Of a DNA stretch of 64,000 bases, positions 9,353-18,248 are shown one piece after another; the first letter of the stretch is position 1; every line of letters starts with the position of its first letter. The DNA comes from Bacteroides sp. Marseille-P3684 (GTDB lineage: Bacteria > Bacteroidota > Bacteroidia > Bacteroidales > Bacteroidaceae). Under the pieces are notes generated by a model that searched no databases, was not told where the DNA came from, and worked only from the letters and a program-made list of their open reading frames with translations. Made by a program: the position numbers and the translations under genes. The DNA lies in contig NZ_LT985808.1 of NCBI RefSeq assembly GCF_900291465.1, positions 2,668,184-2,732,183 on the forward strand, given 5' to 3'.

Positions 9353-10291
9353 TCATTCAGCCACTCCCCCGTGGTCCACTCCGTCGTCTTCCCAACCGCC
9401 GATGCCCACATTGATTCCATTACTTGTCTTGTTGACCGTGATGGTGAAAGTATGTCGATAGCCGGAACGGAAGGTCATCTCGGAGGGCTGTTCCCCCTGC
9501 GTCAGGTTGTAATCCTTGCCGTCGACGGTGATGGTCACCAACCCTTCCACGGCAACCGTCTGCGGGACAACGAGTGCCTTGTAGCCCGCTTGTTCTTTCA
9601 GCGGACGCAAAGCCTGCGGTTTACCGTTTGCCACCACCTTCCCTGTCGCCAGGTCGACAGACGCGCGTGTCTGCAATCCGTTGAGCGTTACCGAGACTTC
9701 GGCCTCCGCCAGGCTCTCCTCCGTAAAGCCATTCCCGGGTTTGACCAAGATGTGTGCCTGGCTGAGCACATGATTGACCGTCACACTCACAGCACGGTTC
9801 GTCGGAGATACCCCGACGGCTGTCCCCCACAGGAAATACCCCGACTTATAGCCGGCAGGTGTCGACTGGTCGGCAGGGACGTCCACTGTCAGGTCATGCA
9901 CAGAAACCGTCTGCCGATAAGGATAGTATACATAAAAGTCCGCCTTGGTCCGATTGTCCGACCAATAAATCGGTTCGTCAGGCGTCCAGGAACCGCCATA
10001 GCTGAAACGCATATTGTGCACATGGTTGCCGGAAGGCTGCAACGCGCCCGCCTGCTCCCGGTCGTAATTCACCACAAACACACCGACGGCATCTCCCGCC
10101 TCAAAGCCGTCGTCAGTTGCCCGCGCCACGGCATAACCTGTCGAAGAGCAGTCCAACGCAATGGGCAGGGGTTTCTCAGGTTCAGGTTCCGACGGTGGAA
10201 GAATCTCGTCAGTTCCACCTCCTCCCGATGAGCAGGCTCCCAGCAGCAGGCACATTGCCACCGTCTGCATACAATTTGTTATTCTTTTCAT
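9353..10291 (-). CDS. Fimbrillin-like lipoprotein, first gene of operon
   Basis: A 312-residue lipoprotein starting MKRITNCMQTVAMCLLLGAC with Cys20 as lipidation site, followed by a Gly/Ser/Pro/Glu-rich linker. The mature domain shares with its two downstream neighbours the blocks FEAGDAVGVFVVNY, PIYWSDNRTKADFYVYYPY, YKSGYFLWGTA, VNHVLSQAHI and ALVVPQTVAV. This internal three-way similarity is the main evidence for the family. An upstream in-frame ATG at 10330 is rejected because it lies above a good promoter (TTG, 20 nt, TACTTTTG at 10319-10350) and would lengthen the signal peptide unnaturally. Probably a fimbrial subunit or anchored adhesin. Confidence 0.83.
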   Translation of the reverse strand: MKRITNCMQTVAMCLLLGACSSGGGGTDEILPPSEPEPEKPLPIALDCSSTGYAVARATDDGFEAGDAVGVFVVNYDREQAGALQPSGNHVHNMRFSYGGSWTPDEPIYWSDNRTKADFYVYYPYRQTVSVHDLTVDVPADQSTPAGYKSGYFLWGTAVGVSPTNRAVSVTVNHVLSQAHILVKPGNGFTEESLAEAEVSVTLNGLQTRASVDLATGKVVANGKPQALRPLKEQAGYKALVVPQTVAVEGLVTITVDGKDYNLTQGEQPSEMTFRSGYRHTFTITVNKTSNGINVGIGGWEDDGVDHGGVAE

Positions 10292-10318
10292 AAAGGTTCT
10301 TTTCTGATGAGTGGATGA

Positions 10319-10350
10319 CAAAAGTAGCAAACTATCGCACGACGGTCAAC
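10319..10350 (-). promoter_or_regulatory. Promoter of the fimbrillin/M64 operon
   Basis: Minus strand: TTG at 10347-10349, 20 nt, then TACTTTTG at 10319-10326. This matches the Bacteroidetes consensus on both boxes and lies 28 bp before the first start codon. Confidence 0.75.
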
Positions 10351-10439
10351 TTTTAGTAAGGTTCAATTAAGTCCAAACATGAAAATAGCTCCACACAACC
10401 CAGTTCCTCTCCCAACCCAACACAAAGGTTTAATCCAAT

Positions 10440-10560
10440 AACCCTGGGGGGATTGACCCGATAAGCCCTGGGGGTTGATGGACCAAAGTATTATACTTAG
10501 GCACCCTAAGTATTATACTTAGCCTACCTAAGTATAATACTTTGGTCTGTCTAAGCCGGG
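10440..10560. repeat. Intergenic tandem palindromes, 22-bp period (AAGTATwATACTT core)
   Basis: Three copies of the perfect inverted repeat AAGTAT-A/T-ATACTT begin at 10486, 10508 and 10530, exactly 22 bp apart, with linkers that differ. CCCTGGGGG-containing units precede them (10442 and 10466) and a CCCCAGG inverted copy follows near 10600. No coding potential is seen. See the finding on locus-specific arrays. Confidence 0.75.
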
Positions 10561-10789
10561 GTTTAATCCGGTCTATCCCGTACTTTAGTCTGCCAAAACC
10601 CCAGGCTTGGTTTATCAAACACTTACGTTTCCCCTGCCAGAGCCCTGTCTTTGCCGCGTCAGACCACAGAGACCGGCTCTCCCAACACGCCATTCAAGCC
10701 CTCAATCCGTCATTGGACGTTGGGTAGATTGCTCTGTTGGAACGAGAGGAAACTTTAAATGGTCGAATGACCAAGTTGGATTAAATAAA

Positions 10790-10830
10790 TTACCCCTTCT
10801 CTGCATTGCCGAAAGCAAGAGAAGGGGTAA
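10790..10830 (-). terminator. Rho-independent terminator of the 10860-11369 gene
   Basis: A 13-bp perfect stem TTACCCCTTCTCT / AGAGAAGGGGTAA. On the minus strand it is followed by TTTATTTAA. Confidence 0.75.
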
Positions 10831-10859
10831 TCGGAATCGTACTATTTGTAAAAATCATT

Positions 10860-11369
10860 TCAGCTGGAGGGCAAATCTTCCTTCAGATAATGAGCAAAGC
10901 CGTATGCTGAGGACCTATCGGCATATCCTCCGACACTTGACGAAGAAGCTTTACTTTGTTCACGCAGGCTGCGTTGCCGTTCATTGTCACGGGCATATTC
11001 ACGCAGAGTTTTTTGTTCGCCCGGCTGGTACAGCGAACTTTCCAGCACGACGTAATCGAGGATGTTGCCAACCGGAGTCAGGTGGGGCAGCAACTTCTGA
11101 TCCAACAGTCCACGGAAGGCTCCTTCATATTCGCAGCAGACCTTCCCATCACGTTGGAAAATACGATAAGTGAAGTTCGACCATGCCGTGTGGATGACAA
11201 TCTCTTTAGGCAAGACTTCTGCCGTTGCCGACAAATCGTAAGCATGGTCTTTGATTCTGATGATTTTCTTGCCGGGCAAGCATTGAATCTCCGTTGCCCA
11301 GAAGTCGGAGTTGGAGAGTTGATCGACGATGTCACTCAAACTCTCTCTAATTACAAACTGAATTTTCAT
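10860..11369 (-). CDS. Conserved-looking protein of unknown function
   Basis: A 169-residue soluble protein beginning MKIQFVIRESLSDIVDQL. No signal peptide or membrane segment is seen. The first ~110 residues look like a mixed alpha/beta domain (IIRIKDHAYDL, EIVIHTAWSNFTYRIF); the rest is low-complexity and serine/charged (REYARDNERQRSLREQ, ASSSSVGGYADRSS). I do not recognise a family. It stands alone, with a strong terminator 30 bp downstream. The codon use matches its neighbours and the reading frame is intact, so it is probably a real gene. Confidence 0.65.
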   Translation of the reverse strand: MKIQFVIRESLSDIVDQLSNSDFWATEIQCLPGKKIIRIKDHAYDLSATAEVLPKEIVIHTAWSNFTYRIFQRDGKVCCEYEGAFRGLLDQKLLPHLTPVGNILDYVVLESSLYQPGEQKTLREYARDNERQRSLREQSKASSSSVGGYADRSSAYGFAHYLKEDLPSS

Positions 11370-11580
11370 GGCTCTCGCCTTTCTGCAAGGACTTTATTAT
11401 GGCATTAGACATATCTCTGATGTAAAAATAAAAGAGAAAAGAATGTCTTGAACTTTTCATTACCATCTTTTAACAAAAAGAAGACAATAGGCATACAAAT
11501 CAAGACAAAATGACAAAGGCGGCGCCCAATGAGCCATAAGATATTTCAAAAAGAATACAATTACATGACAACAATCAGCC

Positions 11581-12825
11581 TCATTCAAACCGGATGGACT
11601 TGGCCGGATGGATACGTGATATCAGATAGGAAGGACCTATCAGGATGGCTACCGAAATAATCAGCGTAGCCACATTCAGCAGCAGCCACAAGCCCACATT
11701 GAAATGAATGGGAACCGCGTCCAGGTAATAATTCGCAGGGTCGAGTTTTATCCAACGGAAGTATTTCTGCGAAAGGCAAAAGGCAAGGGCAATGACATTC
11801 CCCCACAGCATGCCTTTGCCGATAATGAACGTAGAAAAGTAGAGAAAGATTTCACGGATGGAACGGTTATTGGCACCCAGTGCCTTCAAGACGCCAATCA
11901 TATTCGTACGTTCCAGGATAATGATCAACAGCCCGGAAATCATCGTAAAACCTGCCACTCCCAGCATCAGGACCAGAATGACCCAGACGTTGACATCCAG
12001 CACGTCGAGCCAGGCGAACAGTTGGGGGTTGAGGTCGCGAATTGTCTGTGTGAAGTAGGTGTTTCCATAGCGGTCCACCAACGTATCGACCACTTTGCCC
12101 ACATCGTAACGCATGTCCTCCAACTTGTCATAATCGGCAATGGAGACCTCGATGCCGCTCACCTGGTCCGGCTGCCACCCGTTCAATCTGTTGACCGTAT
12201 AGAGGTCGCCTATCAGAAACAATTTGTCGTACTCGGAAAAATTCGTTTCATAGATGCCGGCAATCTTCAGCCGACGGGCACGCACGTTGTCATTGATATA
12301 GTAGGTATAGATGGCATCTCCCAACTTCAGCCGGAGCTTGTCAGCCAACAAACGGGAAATCAGCACCTGGTTCGATGCCGCGCTGTCGGTAAATGCCGGT
12401 ATCTCTCCTTCCAACAGGTAACGTCGGTAGAAATCCATCTGATATTCACCGGCAACACCTTTCAACACCATCCCCTGGAAACTGTCATCGGTCTTGATAA
12501 TGCCCGGCTTCGTGGAGAAACGTTGCACGTGCGACACACCGGGCACATCGGCCAACCGATGCAGCAGGGTGTCATTTGCCGAGATGGGATAGGTCTCATA
12601 GGATTGTGTTCCCCGGAAATTACTGATTTGAAGGTGAGAGCCGAACCCAATGACTTTGGAACGCACCTCATCCTTAAACCCGATGACCACACACACCGAC
12701 ACCAACATGATGGCAAGTCCCAGCGACATGCCAATCATTGCAATGCGGATGGCAGGTTTCGCCACCTGACGTTTGTTTTCGCCTTGGGCATAGATGCGTC
12801 GTGCCAGAAAGAATTTATAGTTCAT
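11581..12825 (-). CDS. FtsX-like ABC permease, LolC/LolE lipoprotein-release type
   Basis: A 414-residue protein with the LolC/E topology: a first helix around residues 28-52 (AIRIAMIGMSLGLAIMLVSV), a large periplasmic domain of about 200 residues, and three C-terminal helices (VWVILVLMLGVAGFTMISG, IFLYFSTFIIGKGMLWGN, LWLLLNVATLIISVAIL). The start MNYKFFLARRIYAQGE is the cytoplasmic N-terminus seen in LolE-like permeases. It would release lipoproteins from the inner membrane for transfer to the outer membrane, which fits a lineage rich in surface lipoproteins. The partner ATPase (LolD) is not in the neighbourhood. Confidence 0.85.
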   Translation of the reverse strand: MNYKFFLARRIYAQGENKRQVAKPAIRIAMIGMSLGLAIMLVSVCVVIGFKDEVRSKVIGFGSHLQISNFRGTQSYETYPISANDTLLHRLADVPGVSHVQRFSTKPGIIKTDDSFQGMVLKGVAGEYQMDFYRRYLLEGEIPAFTDSAASNQVLISRLLADKLRLKLGDAIYTYYINDNVRARRLKIAGIYETNFSEYDKLFLIGDLYTVNRLNGWQPDQVSGIEVSIADYDKLEDMRYDVGKVVDTLVDRYGNTYFTQTIRDLNPQLFAWLDVLDVNVWVILVLMLGVAGFTMISGLLIIILERTNMIGVLKALGANNRSIREIFLYFSTFIIGKGMLWGNVIALAFCLSQKYFRWIKLDPANYYLDAVPIHFNVGLWLLLNVATLIISVAILIGPSYLISRIHPAKSIRFE

Positions 12826-12912
12826 CGTTCTAGGAGTTTCTTACGTCGCACAAAATAAGGAAGTTTCCCGTAAAAAAGAAAGCCCCGTCCCGGTTTATTT
12901 GCAGCTGTCCGC

Positions 12913-14112
12913 TCACTCCGTCCTCCCGGGATAAGCTTCCAACGCCTTGCGAAGTACAAACAAGGCACGAATCAGGTCTTCTTTCTTCAAGACATACGCG
13001 ATGCGCACCTCGTTGCGTCCGGCTCCGGGTGTCGTATAGAATCCGGCAGCCGGCGCCATCATGACGGTCTCTCCTTCATAAGAGAAATCAGACAGACACC
13101 AGGCACAGAATTTCTCGCTGTCATCGACCGGCAACTTGGCAACCGTGTAAAAAGCACCCATCGGGATGGGCGAATAAACTCCGGGGATACGGTTCAGTCC
13201 GTCAATCAGGCATTTCCGACGTTCCACATATTCATCATATGTATCACGCAGGTAATCCTCGGGAGTTTCCAACGAGGCTTCGGCAGCAATCTGACCGATG
13301 AGCGGAGGACTCAGGCGAGCCTGACAGAACTTCATCACAGCCTGACGTACCGCCTTGTTCTTTGTAATCAGGGCACCGATGCGGATACCGCATTCAGAGT
13401 AACGCTTCGACACGGAGTCGATGAGTACCACATTGTCCTCGATGCCTTCCAGATGGCATGCAGAAATATAGGGAGAACCGGTATAGATGAATTCCCGGTA
13501 CACTTCATCGGAGAAAAGATAAAGGTCATACTTCTTCACCAGATCACGAATCTGGTTCATCTCCCGACGTGTATAGAGATAGCCCGTCGGGTTGTTCGGA
13601 TTACAAATCAGGATGGCTTTGGTCCGTTCATTGATCAGCTCTTCAAACTTCTCTACTTTGGGCAACGCAAAACCTTCCTCGATGGTCGTCGTGACCGTAC
13701 GGATCACAGCTCCCGCCGAAATGGCAAACGCCATGTAGTTGGCATAAGCCGGTTCAGGTACGATGATTTCATCTCCGGGATTCAGGCAGGACAGGAAGGC
13801 AAACAGCACGGCTTCCGACCCACCGGTCGTGATGATGATGTCGTCGGCATCCAGATGAATGTCAAAACGCCGGTAATATCCCGTCAGCTTCTCACGGTAA
13901 CTGCGATAACCCTGACTGGGACTGTACTCCAAAATCGTACGGTCAATGTTGCGAATCGCATCCAAAGCAACTTGGGGTGTAGGCAAGTCCGGCTGTCCGA
14001 TATTCAAATGGTAAATGTGGGTTCCGCGCTGTCTGGCAGCCTCAGCAAGAGGTGCCAGCTTTCTAATCGGAGATGAGGGCATCTCCGTTCCTCGTATAGA
14101 TATTTGTGGCAT
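12913..14112 (-). CDS. Class I/II PLP-dependent aminotransferase (AspC-like)
   Basis: A 399-residue protein starting MPQISIRGTEMPSSPIRKL. It has fold-type I aminotransferase features: LNIGQPDLPTP near the N-terminus, ITTGGSEAVLFAF, ILICNPNNPTGYLYT (Asn contacting PLP), LFSDEVYREF (Asp with PLP nitrogen), the Schiff-base lysine in DSVSKRYSECGIRIG, and the substrate arginine region RNEVRIAYVL. Probably transfers amino groups between an amino acid (perhaps aspartate) and 2-oxoglutarate. The frame extends 44 codons upstream, but the promoter at 14162-14193 lies inside the extension, so the ATG at 14112 is taken. Confidence 0.88.
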   Translation of the reverse strand: MPQISIRGTEMPSSPIRKLAPLAEAARQRGTHIYHLNIGQPDLPTPQVALDAIRNIDRTILEYSPSQGYRSYREKLTGYYRRFDIHLDADDIIITTGGSEAVLFAFLSCLNPGDEIIVPEPAYANYMAFAISAGAVIRTVTTTIEEGFALPKVEKFEELINERTKAILICNPNNPTGYLYTRREMNQIRDLVKKYDLYLFSDEVYREFIYTGSPYISACHLEGIEDNVVLIDSVSKRYSECGIRIGALITKNKAVRQAVMKFCQARLSPPLIGQIAAEASLETPEDYLRDTYDEYVERRKCLIDGLNRIPGVYSPIPMGAFYTVAKLPVDDSEKFCAWCLSDFSYEGETVMMAPAAGFYTTPGAGRNEVRIAYVLKKEDLIRALFVLRKALEAYPGRTE

Positions 14113-14161
14113 GATACGATTCTGATTGTAACTGATGTTATTGATGTCCGTTATTGGTGTG

Positions 14162-14193
14162 CAAAGATAAGGGCTAACGGCTAATCGGGCAAA
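14162..14193 (-). promoter_or_regulatory. Promoter of the aminotransferase gene
   Basis: Minus strand: TTTG at 14190-14193, 20 nt, TATCTTTG at 14162-14169. Both boxes match the Bacteroidetes consensus. Confidence 0.75.
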
Positions 14194-14306
14194 CAAAACC
14201 CTGATTTTTGTTCTTCCGGGCAACAATAAGACAGGAGAAAGCACTGTTTCCTGTCAAAAATGCACAACCCATACCGGACCATGATGCACCGTTCTTCCGC
14301 TACCGT

Positions 14307-15350
14307 TCACTTCCACTTCTTTCTCTTCAGGTAAAGCGCTACGGCAACCCCCAGCACCAGCATGATGCCCCATGCCAGCAGATAGCCATACCGCCAATCC
14401 AGCTCCGGCATCCACTTGAAGTTCATTCCCCATACTCCCGCCAGGAAGGTCAAAGGGATGAAAATGGTTGAAACGACCGTCAGACGGGTCATAATGTCAT
14501 TCATCCGCAAATCATTGTTCGAAATATAAAGGTCCATCAGGGACGAGAGTGTCTCCCGGCAGCTGTCGATGGTCTGCACAACGTACAGCAGATGGTCGTT
14601 AACATCATTGAAGAAGGCACGGTTATTCTTCTGCAACAAGGCCGAATCGGAATGCAACAGTCTCGAAAACTGTTCTTTCAGAGGGTAGACCGTCTGCTTC
14701 ATCACCAGGTATTGTTTCCGCAAGAGACGGATGCGGATACCCGTATCCCGGTCGTCGGCGTTCTCGAACAAGGCAGACTCCAACTCCTCCAGGTCATCAT
14801 CAATGCGTGAGACCACCGACACATAATTGCCCACCAGGCTGTTGAACAGGACACTCAACAGGAAGTCACTGTTGCGCTCACGGACTTTCAGGATATTGCC
14901 ACGGATGGCCTGCACTACATCGTCAAAGAAACGGTTCTCCTCCTCCATGAATGTCAGCACAAAGCCATTGCCCTGCACCAGGCAGAGGTGGGTCTGGCGG
15001 ATGTCCCCGTCCTCCTCATCAGTGGGAACAGCCGACAATTTGCTGATGACCACATTGTAGGATTCACGTTCTTCTATCTTACTGGGATGCCCGACATTGA
15101 GGATGTCCTGCATCGTGAGGAAGCTTATCTGGAAATGGGCACATACCCGACGCACCGTCTCCGTATTACGCAGTCCGTGGATTTGCAGCCAGTGGATGCG
15201 TCCGGGAAGCAACTTCTGCTCAATGGAAGCAAAATCGTCCGCCGACGTTTCTTCAAAACTCTTGGCATCGTAGGTACACAGATGGAAATGCGTAGGTGTT
15301 TCACTTTCGCCGTTATACACCAGATGTTCACTCAACAGATTGTTCTTCAT
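14307..15350 (-). CDS. CorA-family divalent cation transporter (second of tandem pair)
   Basis: A 347-residue protein starting MKNNLLSEHLVYN. A long cytoplasmic alpha/beta N-domain and helical stalk precede two C-terminal membrane helices with the CorA signature GMNF in GVWGMNFKWMPELDW and a basic end (YLKRKKWK). CorA proteins are homopentameric Mg2+/Co2+ channels of the inner membrane. An ATG five codons upstream overlaps the stop of the preceding CorA gene; the one at 15350, 5 bp after that stop, is preferred. The two CorA proteins are only distantly alike, so the pair may differ in ion or regulation. Confidence 0.88.
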   Translation of the reverse strand: MKNNLLSEHLVYNGESETPTHFHLCTYDAKSFEETSADDFASIEQKLLPGRIHWLQIHGLRNTETVRRVCAHFQISFLTMQDILNVGHPSKIEERESYNVVISKLSAVPTDEEDGDIRQTHLCLVQGNGFVLTFMEEENRFFDDVVQAIRGNILKVRERNSDFLLSVLFNSLVGNYVSVVSRIDDDLEELESALFENADDRDTGIRIRLLRKQYLVMKQTVYPLKEQFSRLLHSDSALLQKNNRAFFNDVNDHLLYVVQTIDSCRETLSSLMDLYISNNDLRMNDIMTRLTVVSTIFIPLTFLAGVWGMNFKWMPELDWRYGYLLAWGIMLVLGVAVALYLKRKKWK

Positions 15351-15355
15351 AGCGT

Positions 15356-16291
15356 CTAAAACCATTTAATCCGACGGAATACAATGAATGTCAAAGCCGA
15401 CAACAGGACCGAAGCGGCAACTATTGCCACGAAGGCATGGGGAAAACGGTCCAAATGAATGTCTACGTTCATCCCGTAGAAGCTGGCTATCAATGTCGGA
15501 ATCATCAGCGTAATGGAAAGGCTCGTCATGCGTTTCATGATGGCATTCACATTGTTTGAGATAATCGATGCAAACGCATCCATCGTCCCCGTGAGAATGT
15601 CGCTGTAGATGTTGACCGTACTGTTTGCCTGCCGCAACTCGATCAGTACATCTTCCATCAGTTCCACATCGAGGAAATCCGTATCCTGAAAAATGGACTT
15701 CAGGCGCCCGATCATCACTTCGTTTCCACGAATCGAGGTATTAAAGTAGACCAATGTCTTCTGCAACCGCATCATACGCAGCAGGTCCTCATTGCGGATG
15801 CTTCTTTCCAGTTCCTTTTCCGCCTCATTGACATCGTTGTAAATCTGCTTCAGGTATTTCAGGAACCAGACCGCCGAGGAGTAAATCAGCCGCAGAATCA
15901 AATCGAGCTTATTACGTACAAAGACATTCTTACGACGTGTATGCTCGATGAAATCAGGCAACATCTCCGTGTGATAATAACAGACCGAAACAATGATGTC
16001 ATTGTTCGTCATGATGCCGATAGGTACTGTCGTAAAAGGAATCCCATCCGGTGCGTCATGCACGGGGACCGGTATACGCAGGATGGTGAGCAACCAGTTG
16101 TCCTCCATTTCCGTACGGGGACGCTCATCCGTATCAGCCACATCGTCCAAAAAAGATTGGGGAACATGCAATGTCTCGGTGAGAAACTTGAAGTCTGCCT
16201 GATCCGGGCATACTACATTCACCCAGCTGTTGGGTTGCCATTCGGTTTTCTCCACAAAACCGGCCGACTCGCAATAAAGATATTGTCTCAT
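15356..16291 (-). CDS. CorA-family divalent cation transporter (first of tandem pair)
   Basis: A 311-residue protein starting MRQYLYCESAGFVEK, with a cytoplasmic domain, a stalk with charged helices (KQIYNDVNEAEKELERSIRN), and two C-terminal helices around the signature GMNVD (IASFYGMNVDIHLDRFP). The start at 16291 is favoured because AAAGGAGG sits 6-7 bp before it, an unusually good Shine-Dalgarno match for this group. Two in-frame ATGs lie 6 and 10 codons upstream. It is cotranscribed with the next CorA gene and preceded by a long untranslated leader (see 16292-16533). Confidence 0.88.
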   Translation of the reverse strand: MRQYLYCESAGFVEKTEWQPNSWVNVVCPDQADFKFLTETLHVPQSFLDDVADTDERPRTEMEDNWLLTILRIPVPVHDAPDGIPFTTVPIGIMTNNDIIVSVCYYHTEMLPDFIEHTRRKNVFVRNKLDLILRLIYSSAVWFLKYLKQIYNDVNEAEKELERSIRNEDLLRMMRLQKTLVYFNTSIRGNEVMIGRLKSIFQDTDFLDVELMEDVLIELRQANSTVNIYSDILTGTMDAFASIISNNVNAIMKRMTSLSITLMIPTLIASFYGMNVDIHLDRFPHAFVAIVAASVLLSALTFIVFRRIKWF

Positions 16292-16533
16292 CTTATAGCC
16301 TCCTTTCATTTCATTCCGCAAAGGTCCGGTTTACCTCCAGACGAGAAGCTGTCCCTCCTCCTTGTAAACCGAAGCTCACGAAAGCTCAATCATTCATAGT
16401 TCTGTTCGGCAGTGCCGTCCTTCCCATGAATGATTTAAAGGAAAAGCCCTGCCGATGATTAATAATCTGTATTCTGTTCTCGCGAATAAGGGTCGTCCAT
16501 AAAGTCTGACTTGTTAAAACTGCCGCAAAAGTA
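16292..16533 (-). promoter_or_regulatory. Promoter and long, hairpin-rich 5' leader of the corA pair
   Basis: TACTTTTG on the minus strand at 16526-16533 is the only good -7 box upstream, giving a leader of about 230 nt before the start at 16291. The leader contains inverted repeats such as CATTCAT...ATGAATG (about 16391-16432). No known riboswitch motif is recognised. Confidence 0.4.
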
Positions 16534-16573
16534 CGTAAAATCGTCGGATTCTATTTCGCAGGAAAACCTAAAA

Positions 16574-17209
16574 TTATTTGTTTCCGGAAGGAGTGTCTCC
16601 CTTAAGTACCGGTAACGCCCAATGATACTTCACAGCCAGAATGCGTGCCATGAAGACACTCACACCGCTCACCAGCTCGGTCACCGTCATCGCCAGTCCC
16701 AGCCAATGACACAAGCCGTAAACCAGCCCCCCGATGACACAGGCAATGGCATAAATCTCCTTACGGAAAATCAACGGGACCTCATTGATAAACACATCCC
16801 GGATGACACCGCCGGCAGCTCCGGTTATGGTACCCATGATAATCGCCACCCACAACGGGAAATGAAGCGCCAAGGTCTTCTCTACTCCCACGACGGTAAA
16901 CAAAGCCAAACCGATGGTGTCAAACAGAAAGAACGTGTTCTGCTGACGGATGAGGAACTTTCCGAAAAGGATGACACCAACAAGTGCCAGGGCAGAACAG
17001 GTCAGGTAAATGGAATTTGTCATCCAGAAAGGAGTCACGTCAAGCATCAGGTCACGGATGGTTCCGCCGCCAATAGCGGTCGCCACGCCCACGACATAGG
17101 CACCAAACCAATCGAACTGTTTGGCAGAAGCAAGTCGGATGCCACTGATGGCGAAAGCAAAGGTCCCGATGAACTCAAGGACCTGCACAAAGGTAGGTAT
17201 GTACATCAT
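16574..17209 (-). CDS. TRIC-type cation channel (UPF0126/YicG family)
   Basis: A 211-residue membrane protein with about seven hydrophobic segments and the internal repeat of the family. Each half has a glycine-rich kinked helix ending in a basic residue pair: GGGTIRDLML in the first half and GAAGGVIRDVFINEVPLIF in the second. Prokaryotic TRIC proteins are trimeric monovalent-cation channels. The start is MMYIPTFVQVLEF; either of the two adjacent ATGs could be used. Its position between the CorA pair and a dehydrogenase gene does not indicate a specific role. Confidence 0.87.
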   Translation of the reverse strand: MMYIPTFVQVLEFIGTFAFAISGIRLASAKQFDWFGAYVVGVATAIGGGTIRDLMLDVTPFWMTNSIYLTCSALALVGVILFGKFLIRQQNTFFLFDTIGLALFTVVGVEKTLALHFPLWVAIIMGTITGAAGGVIRDVFINEVPLIFRKEIYAIACVIGGLVYGLCHWLGLAMTVTELVSGVSVFMARILAVKYHWALPVLKGDTPSGNK

Positions 17210-17232
17210 GTTTAGTTGCAGTTAAAAAAGAA

Positions 17233-18186
17233 TCAGGATACTACATTCACGGGGGCACCTCTCAGGTATTGCTTCAGGTTGGTTACAGCCTGCTCCATCA
17301 GTCGTGTACGGGCATCGAGCGTTGCCCAGGCAATATGAGGCGTAATGTAACAGTTGCGGGCCGTAAGCAACGGGTTATCCCCGGCAGGAGGCTCGGAAGA
17401 AAGCACGTCGAGACCGGCGGCATAAAGCTTGCCTGCGTTCAATGCGTCTGCCAGGTCCTGTTCGTTAATCAGTTGTCCACGTGCCGTATTAATCAGAATA
17501 GCCGTAGGCTTCATGGAATTGAGCAAGGCAGCATTGACCATGCCTGCATTATCGGCACGCAAAGGACAGTGCAAGGTCACGATGTCACATTCCCGGAACA
17601 ATACTTCCAGCTCCGCTTTGGTAGTCCCTGCCGGCAGCCGGTTGATGTTCGCCGAAGTACATATATAAATCTCCATGCCGAACGCTTTCGCCAGTTTCAC
17701 CACCGCACGTCCGATATTGCCCATTCCAACAATGCCGATTCGCTTGCCGGCCAGTTCCACCAACGGGGTATCCCAATAACAGAAGTCCCCTTTCGCTTGC
17801 CATACACCCCGCCGGTTCTGTTCCGTGTAGTGCGAGATATCATACAGGATGTTGAAGATATGTGCAAAGACTGCCTGCGCCACAGAGTCCGTACTGTAGG
17901 CAGGTATGTTGGTCACGGTAATGCCATGACGGGCTGCGGCCTGAATATCCACCACATTATAACCCGTTGCCAACACACCAATGTATCGCAAGGAAGGCAG
18001 GTTATCCATGGTGTCGGCATCCAGAACCGTTTTGTTTGTAATCAGTATTTCGGCTCCCTTCGCCCGTTCCAACACCTCTTCCGGCCGGGTGCGGTCATAA
18101 ATCGTACATAGTCCCAACTCTTCAAAACCCTGCCATGATAAATCACCGGGATTGAGGCAATAACCATCTAATATAACAATGTTCAT
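17233..18186 (-). CDS. D-2-hydroxyacid dehydrogenase (hydroxypyruvate/glycerate type)
   Basis: A 317-residue NAD(P)-dependent enzyme. The Rossmann motif is GIVGMGNIGRAV, and the catalytic set of the family is visible: Arg in INTARGQLINE, Glu in GLDVLSSEPP, and His in CYITPHIAWAT. It reduces 2-oxoacids such as hydroxypyruvate or glyoxylate, or runs the reverse reaction. It lies 23 bp upstream of the TRIC gene on the same strand and may be cotranscribed. The exact substrate cannot be told from sequence. Confidence 0.88.
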   Translation of the reverse strand: MNIVILDGYCLNPGDLSWQGFEELGLCTIYDRTRPEEVLERAKGAEILITNKTVLDADTMDNLPSLRYIGVLATGYNVVDIQAAARHGITVTNIPAYSTDSVAQAVFAHIFNILYDISHYTEQNRRGVWQAKGDFCYWDTPLVELAGKRIGIVGMGNIGRAVVKLAKAFGMEIYICTSANINRLPAGTTKAELEVLFRECDIVTLHCPLRADNAGMVNAALLNSMKPTAILINTARGQLINEQDLADALNAGKLYAAGLDVLSSEPPAGDNPLLTARNCYITPHIAWATLDARTRLMEQAVTNLKQYLRGAPVNVVS

Positions 18187-18248
18187 TTCAAATTCTCCGT
18201 TTTATGTTTGTTACTTGCTTGCTTCCTCCGGGAGGGAGGAGCAGTCGT

